Assembly (NCBI RefSeq): GCF_904849725.1
Contig: NC_058518.1
Location: 330,296,581 to 330,360,580 of the forward strand
Direction: 5' to 3'
Source of the DNA: Hordeum vulgare subsp. vulgare
Lineage: Eukaryota > Streptophyta > Magnoliopsida > Poales > Poaceae
DNA length: 64,000 nucleotides
A program made the position numbers and the translations under genes. Below the pieces are notes generated by a model. That model searched no databases. It worked only from the letters and a program-made list of their open reading frames with translations, and was not told the DNA's origin. Shown in pieces: positions 13,047 through 26,423 of the stretch (position 1 is the stretch's first letter; every line of letters starts with the position of its first letter).

Positions 13047-13260
13047 TGTGGGATCACTAGACGGGATGTCTAGAGGGGTGAATAGAATACTTGACAATTT
13101 AAAACCTAGCCTTTTCCCAATTTTAATGGTTGGCAAATTTTAGCATTTATAGCAAGTCAAACAAACCCTACACATGCAAGTCTACGTGTATAGCAGCGGA
13201 AAGTAAAGACATGCACATTTAAATTAAGAAGTAGAGTTTAGGAAGATCAAACACAAAAAT
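13047..13260 (-). repeat. Right LTR of element G, piece 1
   Basis: The first 214 bp of the LTR, matching 5538-5751. It stops where element H inserted; the rest is at 43542-44766. Confidence 0.88.
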
Positions 13261-16200
13261 TGTAATGCCCAAGATGCGGTCCTATCCTTATTTTGGCTCG
13301 AGGGCCTTGACAGGGATAGAAGCACATCTCGTCATTTCGCAAGAATGGATATTGTTACAAGTACATGTAAACAAGAGATGAGTATATGGAATTGGTTTAG
13401 ACTCGCCACAAGCTAATCATGGTCATCTCAATACAATCATACATTCAATCACCATATAGAAGAGCAGGGTCCAACAACAGACAAAATAAAATGATAAAAA
13501 CAACGTCCATCCTTGCTATCCCAGGGTGTCGGCCTGGAACCCATCCTATGATCGATGAAGAAGAAGAAGAAGAACTCAAAATAAAACAAGCATCACTATC
13601 ACATCAAGGCATCACGTTACATGTACCTGGAACTGTTGTTTTAGTAATCTCTGACCCACAGGGACTCAGCAATCTCATTGCCAAGGGTATCAAGGTAAGA
13701 AAATTTTAATGTGTGAGCTATGGTTAAGTGGTGAGGCTGCATCAAGAACTAGGCATTTATTTGAGTGGCTAACTTACGAGTACAAGAATAAGAAGGATGA
13801 TCTATGCATAATCGGATGTGAACTAGTAATGCTTAAGAAGTGATCCTGAACACCTACTTACAAGTCAAACATAAACCCACGGTGTTCTCTCTTGGTTCAG
13901 AACTCACGGGTATAGACACTTACGGTGACGCACACGGTTGGTGTATTTTAGTTGAGTTTACTTCAAGTTTGCTATGACCAGGTGTTAAACAAATTTACAA
14001 GTTGCCACATAACCGCGGGCACGGCTTTTCGAAAGATTTAACCCTGCAGGGGTGCTCCAAATAATCCATCACAAACTAGCCACAAGTTGCGTGGAAAACC
14101 CGTAGTCTCCTCGGAATCCCGGTGGAAAACATCAACCTAGAGATAGCCCAAAGTATCCTCGGGATCCTGGTGCACAAGACGCTCGAGCAAGGACGCCTAG
14201 AATGTCAACAAACCCGATAGGAGCCGCGTATCTCATTCTTACGACACGACCGGATGAGTGTAGTGTATATTGGCCTGATAGAAATCTCTTGAGTTGACTC
14301 GGGTTGGCCCCGCACACGACTCTAGTTTGGACCAACACTCATGAGGAGCACTATCCCGGGGATTAATTAATTATCCATGGGTTAATTACTCCCTATGAGG
14401 TTTTGTTAGTTATTAGGCAAATGTAGTACCAAAGTTGGACCTTGCTAGAAGAGTTCTATCTCCAAATGAGAATCAAGGGGGTCCCATAACAACCCCAAGC
14501 ATGTTAGGAGCGCTCAATATGGAACATAACACCGGTACACAAGTAACTAGGGCGGCAAAGGTGGAACAAAACACCGAGCAAAAGGCCAAGTCTTCCACCT
14601 TTTACCAAGTATATATGTGCATTAAATACAATAGAAAAAATATTGTGATATCCAAAGATATCCATGTTGTCACATGGAAACAATTGCACCTACAACTAGA
14701 AATGCTATAAGAAGGCTGAGCAAATGGTAACATAGCGAAATAATGGTTTGTTGGGATGTGGAGGGGGTTAGAGGCTCTTCATGGAAATGTTGGGAGGCTT
14801 GACATTCAAGTGGTAGGTAGCGAGGAATAACGATAGAAGCGAGACAACTAGCATAGCAATTATAGTAGTGGTATCCAGGGAAGTGGTCATCTTGCCTCGG
14901 ATCCCACTTGGAAGAAGAACGAATCTGTGAAGTACACGAATAGGATGTAGTCGAATGGATCCTCACACTCCAAACGCTTTCAGAACTCTATCAAGAAGAA
15001 ACAATCCAAAATCCACAATCAACACATGATAAACACCACAACATATACATGGCATGATGCACAATCAAATATGATGCATGTCCTTTTAATTATGCATGAC
15101 ATGACAAAACACAACAATCAACTTATGCACATTAGGTGAAACTCAATATGCAACGAGTTGCATATTGATGAAACTCCACATATGAATTACTTAGTTCACC
15201 CCCGTTTAGGTACACGACAATATTAAATTTTATTAAACATGGAAATAGGTGAAGCTTAAATAAACTATCTATCTAGGCATTTTAAATGAGGTCGGAAAGA
15301 AATTATAGTATTTCTGAAATGACCCCATATGATAACTTCAAAATTGTCCAAATCTTAAATAAAGATATTTATACTTCATAAACAGGAAAACAAAATGCAC
15401 CATGTGATTCTGCATGTCATTCTAGTTGACTTACATATATACATCATCCAAAATGGAGTTACGGTCTAAAATATATGACCATCACAAGATAATATGTCAT
15501 GAATGCAAAATGCATGCAAATTATAACCAAAAACATGTTAAAACATGGATTAAACAATATATTATGAAAGTACATGAGATTCTAAGAAATTTTCATATAT
15601 GGCATGTTCAAAATGGAGCAATGGTTCAACAAATAGAACCAACACAAGTTATAGTGATAATCTGCCCAAAACAGCAACATGGCATTTTTCACACATCAAA
15701 ACAACAAGCTACATGAATCTAAATTGCACCAACAACTCATGGGGCAGTAGTTGACATGATGCACAACAATTCATCTCATAACAGCAAATTGAATAGAAGC
15801 ATGGATCAATAGAAATGAGCTCACAAGATGGCTACTCGAACACGATTTCAGATTTAATGAAAATAACAGTTTTTAACATAGCAGTTTTATTCTGAAGGCA
15901 TATAGGAATCAAGAAAAACATATGCTACATGACATATAATGGCATGAAAATTTACATCATGGTAGTAGGTATGACGCATTTCATTTCATTCCATACTCGC
16001 AAGGTCTAATTATGCACACAATCAAAGCTAGCATCAACACAACATGGCATTCTAAAATAACTAGATTCTCAAACTTAGTAAAAATACCATGGTGCAAGGA
16101 ACAATAGTTTTATCAAATTGATATGTTTTACAGTAGAATTAACTGATGCAAAACCTATACTTGAAAACTAATGGCACAAACTAATAGAGGATAACATGCT

Positions 16201-17816
16201 TTAAAATTCACTCCATTGGACGGACCACAAAGGGGATGTTGATCAATAGCAAATGACATGGAAACATTGCAACAAAATATAGCAAATTCCAGACGTAGAA
16301 TTATTTTGGTCCCTCAAAATAGCAACGTTTTTATGTCAAGTTCACATGATGAAAACTACAGTTAAACATGATATCCATGGCATGGCAAACCTACTAACAA
16401 CAACTAGATATGGCATACTACAAATCACTCCATTGACACACATTCATAGGAGGCATCGCTTGCTTAATTCGAGCTCCAAAAAATGGAACTTAACATTAAT
16501 AGATTGGCAATTTTAACATGATAGCACCTTTAGAGAAACATATTTGCATGATAGAGATGATTTACATGGCAACGAGAGGCATGGCATCAAAGTAGACATC
16601 ACATAAAACAAATCTCATGAAGCATCCATATGCATAATACCTACGGATTAGATGCAATCATCCACACAAATTTGAACAAAATAACAGTTTTTAGACTTAT
16701 TCATGAAGCACTTTTGCAACAGGTATTTGAGCATGTAGATGAAACTTATTATACATGCAAATTCCACAATCATGTAGAGCACGAAGAGTAGATGATTTTT
16801 CATATAAAGTTTATTTAAATCAAAGTTGTCGTTATTTAGTTATGAAATAAATCATTTTACCATGGCATTTATGCAAAAACAGACAGCAAGTATACACATT
16901 TTTATCATCGATGGAAGTTGGATATTGTGAATCTACACAAAATTCTGAACATTTTACATATATACAGTTTTTACATGTGATGCACGGTTATTTAATTATT
17001 ACTATTTTAAAATCATGGCCAAATTTGTAATTATGCATTTCAGCGGATAATGTTGAAATTTGCGGAGCGATGAAAACTATAACTGGACATAAACTACAGA
17101 CTAATGGGCTCGAGCAGGTGAGCGCATCATAGCAGAATGGTGCACGCGCGAAGGATATGGGGCGCTCACCATGGCCAGATCGGGCCGGCTGCGGTGCAAA
17201 GAGAGTTGGGCCAGCTCTTGGTGATGTTGGGCCGGGACGAGGCCAAGCCCAAGCAAGCGAATGTGATGGTGGGCTGGCTCGGACGGCAGCACATGCAGTT
17301 GTGCCTGCGCGCAAGCGAGGGATCCTCGTCCTCGTGGCTAACGGGAAGTCGAACGGCGATGGTGGATCTTGCGAGGCCGATGATGATGCTTGACGGCAGC
17401 GGATCAGGGTGACGCGAGGTGGATCTAGCGGCAGGGGTCCGGTGCTGCGGCGGCAAAGGGCGGATCCGGCTGGGATCTACTGGGATCTGGGCAACGACAT
17501 GGCCGTAAGGCCAGCGGCGAGGCGGACCAGCAGCACTCGGTGGAGCTCTGGTGTGGGGCTCCGCGGCACGGCGGACGACCTGGCGGTCGAGAGCGAGGCC
17601 TCCAACGATCCTCTGGTGGCTGTCCAGCTGAGCTGCGGTGAGCCTTCGGCACGGGCGATCGGGAGCCATGGGAGAGCTCCCACGCGGCGTTGGTGCAAGG
17701 CCTGGCTCGGGCTCGGGGCATGGGCGGCCCGAGTTGGGCGGCCCCTCACTACTGGTGGGAGGTGGAAGGTGGCTGCATGACATGTGGCAGCGCCCAATTG
17801 GTTATAAGCGGTGGCG
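13261..17816. repeat. Solo LTR H, left arm
   Basis: AT-rich for most of its length and GC-rich at 17130-17800. Several ORFs on both strands in the GC-rich part have no family motif and are read as composition artefacts. The arm ends in TGGCG, the left TSD copy for element A. Confidence 0.7.
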
Positions 17817-19308
17817 TGCTGCCTCTTGAGCTTGCGTTGGTTTTTCCCTTGAAGAGGAAAGGGTGATGCAGCATAGGAGCAATAAGTATTTCCCTCAGTT
17901 TTGAGAACCAAGGTATCAATCCAGTAGGAGAATCAAGCCAATTGTCCAGAGTACCTGCGCAAACACAAACGAGCTTGCACCCAACGCTATAAAGGGGTTG
18001 TCAATCCCTTCAAGATTGATTGCAAAGTGAGATCTGAAGGCGGAAAGTGCAACGAAGTAAAAGTGTAAGGCTGAAAATATGGTGTGATGTAGACCCGGGG
18101 GCCATAATGTTCACTAGAGGCTTCTCTCAAAATAGCAAATATTACGGTGGGTGAACAAATTACTGTCGAGCAATTGATAGAACCGCGCAAAGTCATGACG
18201 ATATCTAAGGCAATGATCATACATATAGGCATCACGTCTGAGACATGTAGACCGATACTTTCTGCATCTACTACTATTACTCCACACATCGACCACTATC
18301 CAGCATGCATCTAGTGTATTGAGTTCATGACGAACAGAGTAACGCCTTAAGCAAGATGACATGATGTAGAGGGATAAACTCAAACCAATGATGTAAACCC
18401 CATCTTTTTACCCTTGATGGCAACAACATGATGCGTGCCTCGCTACCCCTTCTGTCACTGGGTGAGGTCACCGCATGGTATGAACCCAAAACCAAGCACT
18501 TCTCCCATTGCAAGAATCATAGATCAAGTTGGCCAAACAGAACCCACAACTCGAAGAGAATTACAAGGATATGAAATCATGCATATAAGAGATCAGAAGA
18601 AACTCAAATAAGATTCATAGATAATCTGATCATAAATCCACAACTCATCGGATCTCGACAACCACACCGCAAAGAAGATTACATCGGATAGATCTCCATG
18701 AAGATCATGGAGAACTTTGTATTGAAGATCCAAGAGAGAGAAGAAGCCATCTAGCTACTAGATATGGACCCGAAGGTCTATGGTGAACTACTCACACATC
18801 ATCGGAGAAGCCATGGTGTTGATGAAGAACCCCTCCATACTCGAATCCCCCCTCCGGCAGGGCACCAGAACGTGCCCCAGATGGGATCTTGCGGAGACAG
18901 AAGCTTGCGGCGGCGGAAAAGTATTTTCGTGGATCTCTCTCGCAGTTTTTGATTTTTCAGGAATTTATAGGTGGAAGAGGTAGGGCAGACAAGCCTGCTA
19001 GGCGCGGGCCCCCTGGCCACGCCTAGGGGGCGTGTGGCCTCCCCTGGTGGCCCCTGCCTTGGTTCTCACGTTTCGTGCGTATCTTCTGCTCCGGAAAAAA
19101 TATTTTCGGAAGTTTTATTCCGTTTGGACACCGTTTAAAATCCTCCTCTGAAAAGGGTCAAAAACACAGAAAAAACAGGAACTCGCACTTGGCACTGAGT
19201 TAATAAGTTAGTCCCAAAAAATATATAAAAGGCATACAAAACATCCAAAGTTTGACAAGATAATAGCATGGAACCATAAAAAATTATAGATACGTTGGAG
19301 ACGTATCA
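17817..19308 (-). repeat. Left LTR of element A (coding 3' LTR)
   Basis: 1492 bp, matching the right LTR that is split at 26137-26423 and 41648-42862. It contains the GC-rich inverted repeat at 18988-19039 that recurs in elements B and C. Confidence 0.9.
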
Positions 19309-19323
19309 AGCATCCCCAAGCTT
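19309..19323 (-). other. Polypurine tract of element A
   Basis: Minus strand reads AAGCTTGGGGATGCT up to the LTR edge. Two further copies of the same core lie upstream at 23123-23137 and 23178-23192. Confidence 0.7.
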
Positions 19324-21259
19324 AACTCCTGCTCGTCCTCGAGTAGGGAAGTGATAAAGACTGAATTTTTTATGTGGAATGCTACTTAGCATAGTTGTCC
19401 TTTGTAACTTCTTTCATGTGACATGAATGTTCAGATCCGTAAGATTCAAAACAATAGTTTGTTATTGACATGAAAACAATAATACTTCAAGAAAACTAGC
19501 AAGGTAATCATGAACTTTCGAAATAACAAGGCCAAAGAAAGTTATCCCTACAAAATCATATAGTCTGGCTATGCTCCATCATCCTCACACAACTAATTTA
19601 AATCATGCACAACCCCGGTATTGGCCAAGTAATTGTTTTCGCACTCTTACTTTCTCAAACCTTTTTCAACTCTCACGCAATACATGAGCGTGAGCCATGG
19701 ATATAGCACTATGGTGGAATAGAGTGTGGTGGAGGTTGTGAGACAAAAAGGAGGACATGGTCACATTGACTCGGCGTATCAAAGGGCTATGGAGATGCCC
19801 ATTAATAGATATCAATGTGAATGAGTAGGGATTGCCATACAAAGGATGCACTAGAGCTATAAGTATGTGAAAGCACAAAAGGAGAACTAGTGGGTGTGCA
19901 TCCAACTTGCTTGCTCACGAAGACCTAGGGCAATTTTGAGGAAGCCCATCATTGGAATATACAAGCCAAGTTATATAATAAAGATTCCCACTAGTGTATG
20001 ATGGTGACAAAACGAGAGGCTCTCAATCATCAAGAACATGTTGCTATTATGAAGCACAAGTGTGGAAAGAGATAGTAGCATTGTCCCTTCTCTCTTTTTC
20101 TCTCTTTTTTGTTTGGGCTCTTTGGCCTCTTTTTTTTGTCTTTTTTTATTGTGGGCAACTTTGGCCTCTCTTTTTTATTATTTCCTCACATGGGACAATG
20201 CTCTAATAATGATGATCATCACACTTTTATTTACTCACAGCTCAAAGCTTAGAACGATGATGACTCAATAGGAAATGTCGCCGGCAGTGTACCGGGATGT
20301 GCAACGATCTAGCTTGGCGTATGACGTTGAAACATCTCGCTAGCTATCTTACGATCATGCAATGGCAATATGAGAGTGACGGCACAAGTCATGAGACGGA
20401 ACGGTGAGAGTTGCATGGCAATATATCTCGGAATGGCTATGAAAATGCCATAGTAGGTAGGTATGGTGGCTGTTTTGAGGAAGGCATATGGTGGGTTTGT
20501 GCACCGGTGAAAATTGCGCGGTACTAGAGAGGCTAGCAATGGTGGAAGGTGAAAGTGCATCTATACCATTGACTCACATTAGTCATGAAGAACTGACATA
20601 CTTGTTGCGAAAGTTTTTATTAGTAATCGAAACAAAGTGCTAAACGCATACTCCTAGGGGAAGGGTTGGTAGGTGTTAACCATCGCGCGATCCCGACCGC
20701 AACACAAAGGATGACAATCAATAGATCAATTATGCTATGACTTCCTAACATAGCGGTTCACCATGCGTGCATGTTACGGGAATTACTAACTTCAACACAA
20801 GTATTTCTAGATTCAGAACACCCTACTAACATAACTCTTAGTATTACCAAATCCATGTCTCAAAACTAATTGAGAGGAATCAAACTTCTCTTTCTACTCA
20901 ACGCACATGAAGGTGGAAGTTTTATTGTATCCTCTTTGGGTACCTATCACCTTTGGGACTACTTTCATAGCACAAGCCAACTACCAAGTTACGCACTGTC
21001 GTGCTCTAAAAGATCTAAGTGAAGCACATATAGCAAAATGATCTAGCTCAAAAGATATAAGTGAAGCACAATGAGTATTCTAGCAAATTCATGATGAGTG
21101 CATGTCTCTCTCAAAAGGTGTGCAACAAGGATGATTGTGACACAACAAAAAGAAAAGACTCCTACGATACCAGACGATCCAAGCAAAACACATATCACGT
21201 GGTGAATAAAAATATAGCTCCAAGTAATGTTACCGATGGATTGAAGACGAAAGAGGGGA
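19324..21259 (-). other. Non-coding region of element A, 3' part
   Basis: Occupies the place where pol would be in an autonomous relative. No RT, integrase or protease motif is visible on either strand; short ORFs (for example 19994-20271) are T-rich artefacts. Confidence 0.65.
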
Positions 21260-21751
21260 TGCCTTGTTGGGGAACGTCGCATGGGAAACAAAAAATTTCC
21301 TACGCGCACGAAGACCTATCATGATGATGTCCATCTACGAGAGGGGATTTGGATCTACGTACCCTTGTAGATCGCACAATAGGAAGCCTTAAGAAGCGCG
21401 GTTGATGTAGTGGAACGTCCTCACGTCCCTCGATCCACCCCGCGAACCGTCCCACGAACCGTCCCGCGATCCATCCCACGATCTGCTCCGATCTAGTGCC
21501 CAACGGACGGCACCTCCGCGTTCAGCACACGTACAGCTCGACGATGATCTCGGCCTTCTTGATCTAGCAAGAGAGACGGAGAGGTAGATGAATTCTCTGG
21601 CAGCGTGACGACGCTCCGGAGGTTGGTGGTGATCTTATCTCAGCAGGGCTTCGCCCGAGATCCGCAGAAACGCGATCTAGAGGAAAAACTATGGAGGTAT
21701 GTGGTCGGGCTGCCGTGGCAAAGTTGTCTCAAATCAGCCCTAATACCTCAG

Positions 21752-21759
21752 TATATATA
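21752..21759 (-). promoter_or_regulatory. TATA box of the Angela/BARE-1 LTR
   Basis: TATATATA in the LTR, at the place where the BARE-1 promoter TATA box is known. Function in this solo copy is not shown. Confidence 0.6.
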
Positions 21760-22021
21760 GGAGGGAGGGGAGGGACCTTGCCTTGAGGCTCAAGGAGCCC
21801 CAAGGGGTCGGCTGAGGTGGGGGGAGGAGGATTCCTCCTCCAATCCTAGTCCAACTAGGATTGGAAGGTGGAGTCCTTCTCTATTTTCCCACTTGCCCAT
21901 GTTTTTTCTTTTCTCTTTGATTTGCTTTCTCTCCTGCGCACGGGCCTTCTTGAGCTTGCCCACCAGCCCACTAAGGGCTGGTGCGGCACCCCTAAGGCCT
22001 ATGGGCTTCCCCGGTTGGGCT

Positions 22022-22037
22022 CCCCCCCCCCCCCCCC
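22022..22037. repeat. Poly-C run of sixteen
   Basis: Homopolymer of 16 C inside the Angela solo LTR, an expansion compared with the shorter C runs I recall for this family. Confidence 0.85.
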
Positions 22038-23116
22038 GATGAACATCCGGAACCCATTCGTCACTTCTGGTATATTCCCGGTAATGCCGAAAACTTTCCG
22101 GTAATCAAATGAGGTCATCCTATATATCAATCTTCGTCTCCGGACCATTCCGGAAACCCTCGTGACGTACGTTATCTCATCCGGGACTCCAAACAACATT
22201 AGGTAACCAACCATATAACTCAAATACGCATAAAACAACGCCGAACCTTAACTGTGCAGACCCTGCGGGTTCGAGAACTATGTAGACATGACCCGAGGGA
22301 CTCCTCGGTCAATATCCAATAGCGGGTCCTGGATGCCCATATTGGATCCTACATATTCTACGAAGATCTTATCGTTTGAACCTCAGTGCCAGGGATTCAT
22401 ATAATCCCGTATGTAATTCCCTTTGTCCTTCGGTATGTTACTTGCCCGAGATTCGATCGTCAGTATCCGCATACCTATTTCAATCTCGTTTATCGGCAAG
22501 TCTCTTTACTCATTCCGTAATACAAGATCTCGTGACTTACACCAAGTCACATTGCTTGCAAGGCTTGTGTGTGATGTTGTATTACCGAGTGGGCCCCGAG
22601 ATACCTCTCCGTCACACGGAGTGAAAAATCACAGTCTTGATCCATACTAACTCAACGGACACCTTCGGAGATACCTGTAGAGCATCTTTATAGTCCCCCA
22701 GTTACGTTGTGACGTTTGATACACACAAAGCATTCCTCCGGTGCCAGTGAGTTATATGATCTCATGGTCATAGGAATAAATACTTGACATGCATAAAACA
22801 GTAGCAACAAAATGACACGATCAACATGCTACGTATATTAGTTTGGTTCTAGTCCATCACATGATTCGCCCAATGATGTGATCCAGTTATCAAGCAACAA
22901 CACCTTGTACATAGTCAGAAGACCGTGACTATCCTTGATCAACTGGTTAGCCAAATAGAGGCTTACTAGGGACAGTGTTTTGTCTATGTATCCACACATG
23001 TATCTAAGTCTTCATTCAATACAATTATAGCATGGATAATTGACGATTATCTTGATATAGGAATTATAATAATAACTTATTTATCATTGCCTCTAGGGCA
23101 TAATTCCAACATGCCT

Positions 23117-23843
23117 TCCCGGGGCATCCCCAAGCTTAGGCTTTTTGGTGTCCTTGAATTTGGATTGGTATGCCTTGGGCATCCCCAAGCTTAAGCTCTT
23201 TCCACTCTTTATCCCTTTGTCCATGAGAACATCACCCAAAACTTGAGAACTTCACAACACAAAACTTAAACAGAAACTCGTGATATCATTAGCACAAGAA
23301 AACAAACTACCACCTCTTTAGGTACTGTAGCAATCTAGATTTCTATTTAAATTGGTGTTAGATTACTGTATTCTCACTTTTCCATGGCTAGTACCCCCCT
23401 GATACTATCCATAGTTTCATCAAAACAAGCAACCAACACAACAAAAACAGAATCTGTCAAAAACAGACCAGTCTGTAGCAATCTGTATACTTCGTATACT
23501 TCTGGTACCTAAACAATTATGAAAACTTGCGATAGCCTGAGCAAAAGGCATGTCAACCAGTAGCAAAAATAATCAACTCAAAATCTATTTATGAATAAAA
23601 ATGAAAAATAATTTCGTGAGCGAAAAGTTTCTGTCTTTTTCTAGCAGGATCAAACAACCATCACCAAAACTAGTCATAAAGGTTTTGCTTGGCTCAAACA
23701 CAAAAATAAACACAAAAACACAATCATAACAGAATTATGATGGTGTGGATGCAACAAAATAGAAAGAAAAAGATAAATTCATTGGGTTGCCTCCCAACAA
23801 GCGCTATTGTTTAACGCCCTTAGCTAGGCATAAGGCGATAGAA
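23117..23843 (-). other. Non-coding region of element A after the protease, with two polypurine-tract copies
   Basis: It follows the stop of the gag-protease frame. The core GGCATCCCCAAGCTT (plus strand) occurs at 23123-23137 and 23178-23192, the same core as the LTR-adjacent tract. No ORF with a known motif is seen. Confidence 0.6.
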
Positions 23844-25919
23844 TCACGTATCGTCGTCTTTGGTGCTCAAACCATAAGTAGCCCTCATCATGGATTCATA
23901 AGGCAATCTTATTTTCTTTCTAGGAAAATGCTCCATGCCCTTCTTTAAAGGAAATTGAAATCTAATATTCCCTTCCTTCATATCGATGACAGCACCAATA
24001 GTCCTTAGGAAAGGTCTACCAAGAATGATAGGGCATGTAGGATTGCAATCAATATCAAGCACAATGAAATCCAAGGGTTCATAGTTCCTATTTGCAATAA
24101 TAAGAACATCATTGATCCTTCCCATGGGTTTCTTGAGAGTAGAATCCGCAAGATGCAAATTAAGAGAACACTCCCCAATCTCATTAAAGCCTAGAACATC
24201 ACATAAAGACTTTGGAATCGCGGAAACACTAGCACCCAAATCACACACAGCATTTCATTCATAGTTTTTGATTTTGATTTTGATAGAAGGTTCCCACTCA
24301 TCATGAAGCTTTCTAGGAATAGAAACTTCCAACTCAAGTTTCTCTTCAAGAGATTTTATCATAGCTTCGACGATATGATCGGTAAAGGCCTTGTTTTGGC
24401 TATAAGCGTGTGGAGAGTTTAGCATGGATTGCATCAAGGAAATGCATTGAATCAAGGAGCAACTATCATAATTGAATTCCTTGAAATCCAAAGTAGTAAT
24501 TCCATTACTACTCAAAGTTTTAATATCTTCTACTCCACTTTCAATGCTTTTAGCATCAAGATAGATGGACTCCGAATCATTGGGGCGTTTTTCAACCAAA
24601 GTGGATTCATATCCATCCCCATCATCATTAGGTTTGTCACTAGAAAACAAAGATTCAATGGGAGTCACACCAAGCACTTTAAGATCTCCGTGATTCTTAG
24701 CACGAGAACACGCCTTTTTAAGCCATTCATGCCTAGCACGAATTTGGGCGGTTCTTTTTTTGCTCTCACTTATGGAAACACACATAGCTTTCAAAGTTTC
24801 ATCCATATTGATTTTGGGAGGAGCACATTTAACTTTCAAAGCATCAATATCACTAGACATTCTATCAACGTTCCTAGCCAAATCATCAATTTTGAGTAGT
24901 TTTTCCTCTATGGACGCATTGAAAAACTTTTGCGAGTTGATAAACTCTTTGATATTACTCTCTAGATCAGAGGGTAATTTATTGTAATTTCCATGAGCAT
25001 TGTTGTAGGAGTTGCCAAAGTTATTAGAGGGATTACTAGGAAAAGGCCTAGAAACATAGTTTCCTCTAAAAGCATTGTTGTTGCCAAAATTATTCCTACC
25101 AAAAAAATTAACGTCCAAGCTCGCGTTGCTACTCTCAATCAAGAAAGACAAGGGCATGTCATTAGGATCTAAAGGAGCACCTTTACTAGCAACCAATTTC
25201 ATTAACTCATCCATCTTAGCGCTCACCGAGTTAATTTCTTCTATAGCGTGTACCTTCTTACTAGTAGGTGACCTTTCAGTGTGCCACTGAGAGTAGTTTG
25301 TCATGATATTGTCTAGGAGTTTTGTGGCTTCTCCTAATGTGATTTCCATGAACTTTCCACCTGAGGCGAAGTCCAAGATGTTTCTAGAAGCGAAATTCAA
25401 ACCAGCGTAGAAGATTTGTATAATCATCCAAAGACTCAAGCCATGAGCGGGACAATTTCCAATCATCAATTTCATTCTCTCCCAAGGTTGTGCAACATGT
25501 TCATGATCAAGTTGCTTAAAATTCATGATATCATTACGGAGAGAGATAATCTTAGCCGGCGAAAAATACTTGGATATATAAGCATCTTTGCACTTGTTCC
25601 AAGAATCAATACTATTTTTGGGCAAAGACAAAAACCAAGTTTTTGCTCAATCTCGCAATGAGAACAGAAAAGGCTTCAATTTAATCACATCATTATTCAC
25701 ATATTTCTTATTTTGCATATCGCAAAGCTCAATGAAGGTATTAAGATGGGATGCGGCATCTTCACTAGGAAGGCCGGAGAATTGCTCTTTCATAACAAGA
25801 TTCAGCAAAGCAGCATTGATTTCGTATGATTCCGCACTAGTGGCGGGAGCAATCGGAGTACTAATAAAATCATTATTATTAGTATTCGAGAAGTCACAAA
25901 GTTTGGTGTTTTCAGTCAT
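23844..25919 (-). pseudogene. gag: Element A gag and aspartic protease in one frame
   Basis: The start is the ATG at 25919 (MTENTKLCDFSN), about 190 nt past the PBS. One frame of about 690 codons runs to the TGA at 23844 and is broken by two in-frame TGA stops, near 25648 (after FLFSLRD) and near 24250 (before NAVCDLGAS). The N-terminal third is Athila-type Gag (QFSGLPSEDAASHLNTF and later WERMKLMIGNCPAHGL). The middle is Asn-rich, then charged. The C-terminal protease shows CDLGASVSAIP with an intact catalytic Asp and the flap-side ILGRPFL. Both stops could be CGA to TGA changes, as expected after cytosine methylation. I see no RT downstream. Confidence 0.88.
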
Positions 25920-26108
25920 GGTGACTTCAGCAAGCAAACAAGCACACAAGCGAACAGAAAGCAAGTGAGAGAAAAGGGCGAACGAAAAAGGCAAATATTT
26001 TTGTAAATTTTTCTTTTTCAGAAGTGGGGGAGAGGAAAACGAGAGGCAAAAAGTAAATGCAACAGATGAGTTTGCGACACTTACTTGGATGATTTCTTGA
26101 CTTGATCC

Positions 26109-26126
26109 TCCACGGCAACGGCGCCA
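26109..26126 (-). other. Primer-binding site of element A (tRNA-Asp type)
   Basis: Minus strand reads TGGCGCCGTTGCCGTGGA, matching the complement of the tRNA-Asp 3' end with one mismatch. It lies ten bases from the LTR edge at 26137. Confidence 0.88.
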
Positions 26127-26136
26127 GAAATCCGTC

Positions 26137-26423
26137 TGCTGCCTCTTGAGCTTGCGTTGGTTTTTCCCTTGAAGAGGAAAGGGTGATGCAGCACAGGAGC
26201 AGTAAGTATTTCCCTCAGTTTTGAGAACCAAGGTACCAATACAGTAGGAGAATCGAGCCAAGTGTCGAGAGTACCTATGCAAACACAAACGAGCTTGCAC
26301 TCAACGCTATAAAGACGTTGTCAATCCCTTCAAGATTGATTGCAAAGTGAGATCTGAAGGCGGAAAGTGCAACGAAGTAAAAGTGTAAGGCTAAAAATAT
26401 GGTGTGAAGTAGACCCGGGGGCC
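26137..26423 (-). repeat. Right LTR of element A, piece 1
   Basis: 287 bp matching the start of the left LTR. It ends with GGGCC, the left TSD copy for element B. Confidence 0.92.

Larger units (their letters stand above)
21265..23111 (-). mobile_element. Angela/BARE-1 copia solo LTR
   Basis: A complete LTR of 1847 bp in reverse orientation: it starts TGTTGGGGAACGTCGC and ends GCATAATTCCAACA, the complements of the well-known Angela/BARE-1 LTR ends. A perfect TSD, TGCCT, flanks it (21260-21264, 23112-23116). No internal region or second LTR is present, so it is a solo LTR left by LTR-LTR recombination. It interrupts the non-coding part of element A. Confidence 0.95.

Noticed and set aside
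17137..17911. Several long GC-rich ORFs on both strands
   Set aside because: They overlap each other in the GC-rich end of solo LTR H, have no known motif, and one runs across the insertion joint of element A.
24429..25968. Plus-strand ORFs of up to 156 codons
   Set aside because: Antisense shadows of the gag-protease frame of element A.
26109..26126. A tRNA-Asp gene remnant at the PBS-like sequences
   Set aside because: Only the 18-base 3' complement is present, in the right place and strand for a primer-binding site; there is no tRNA body.
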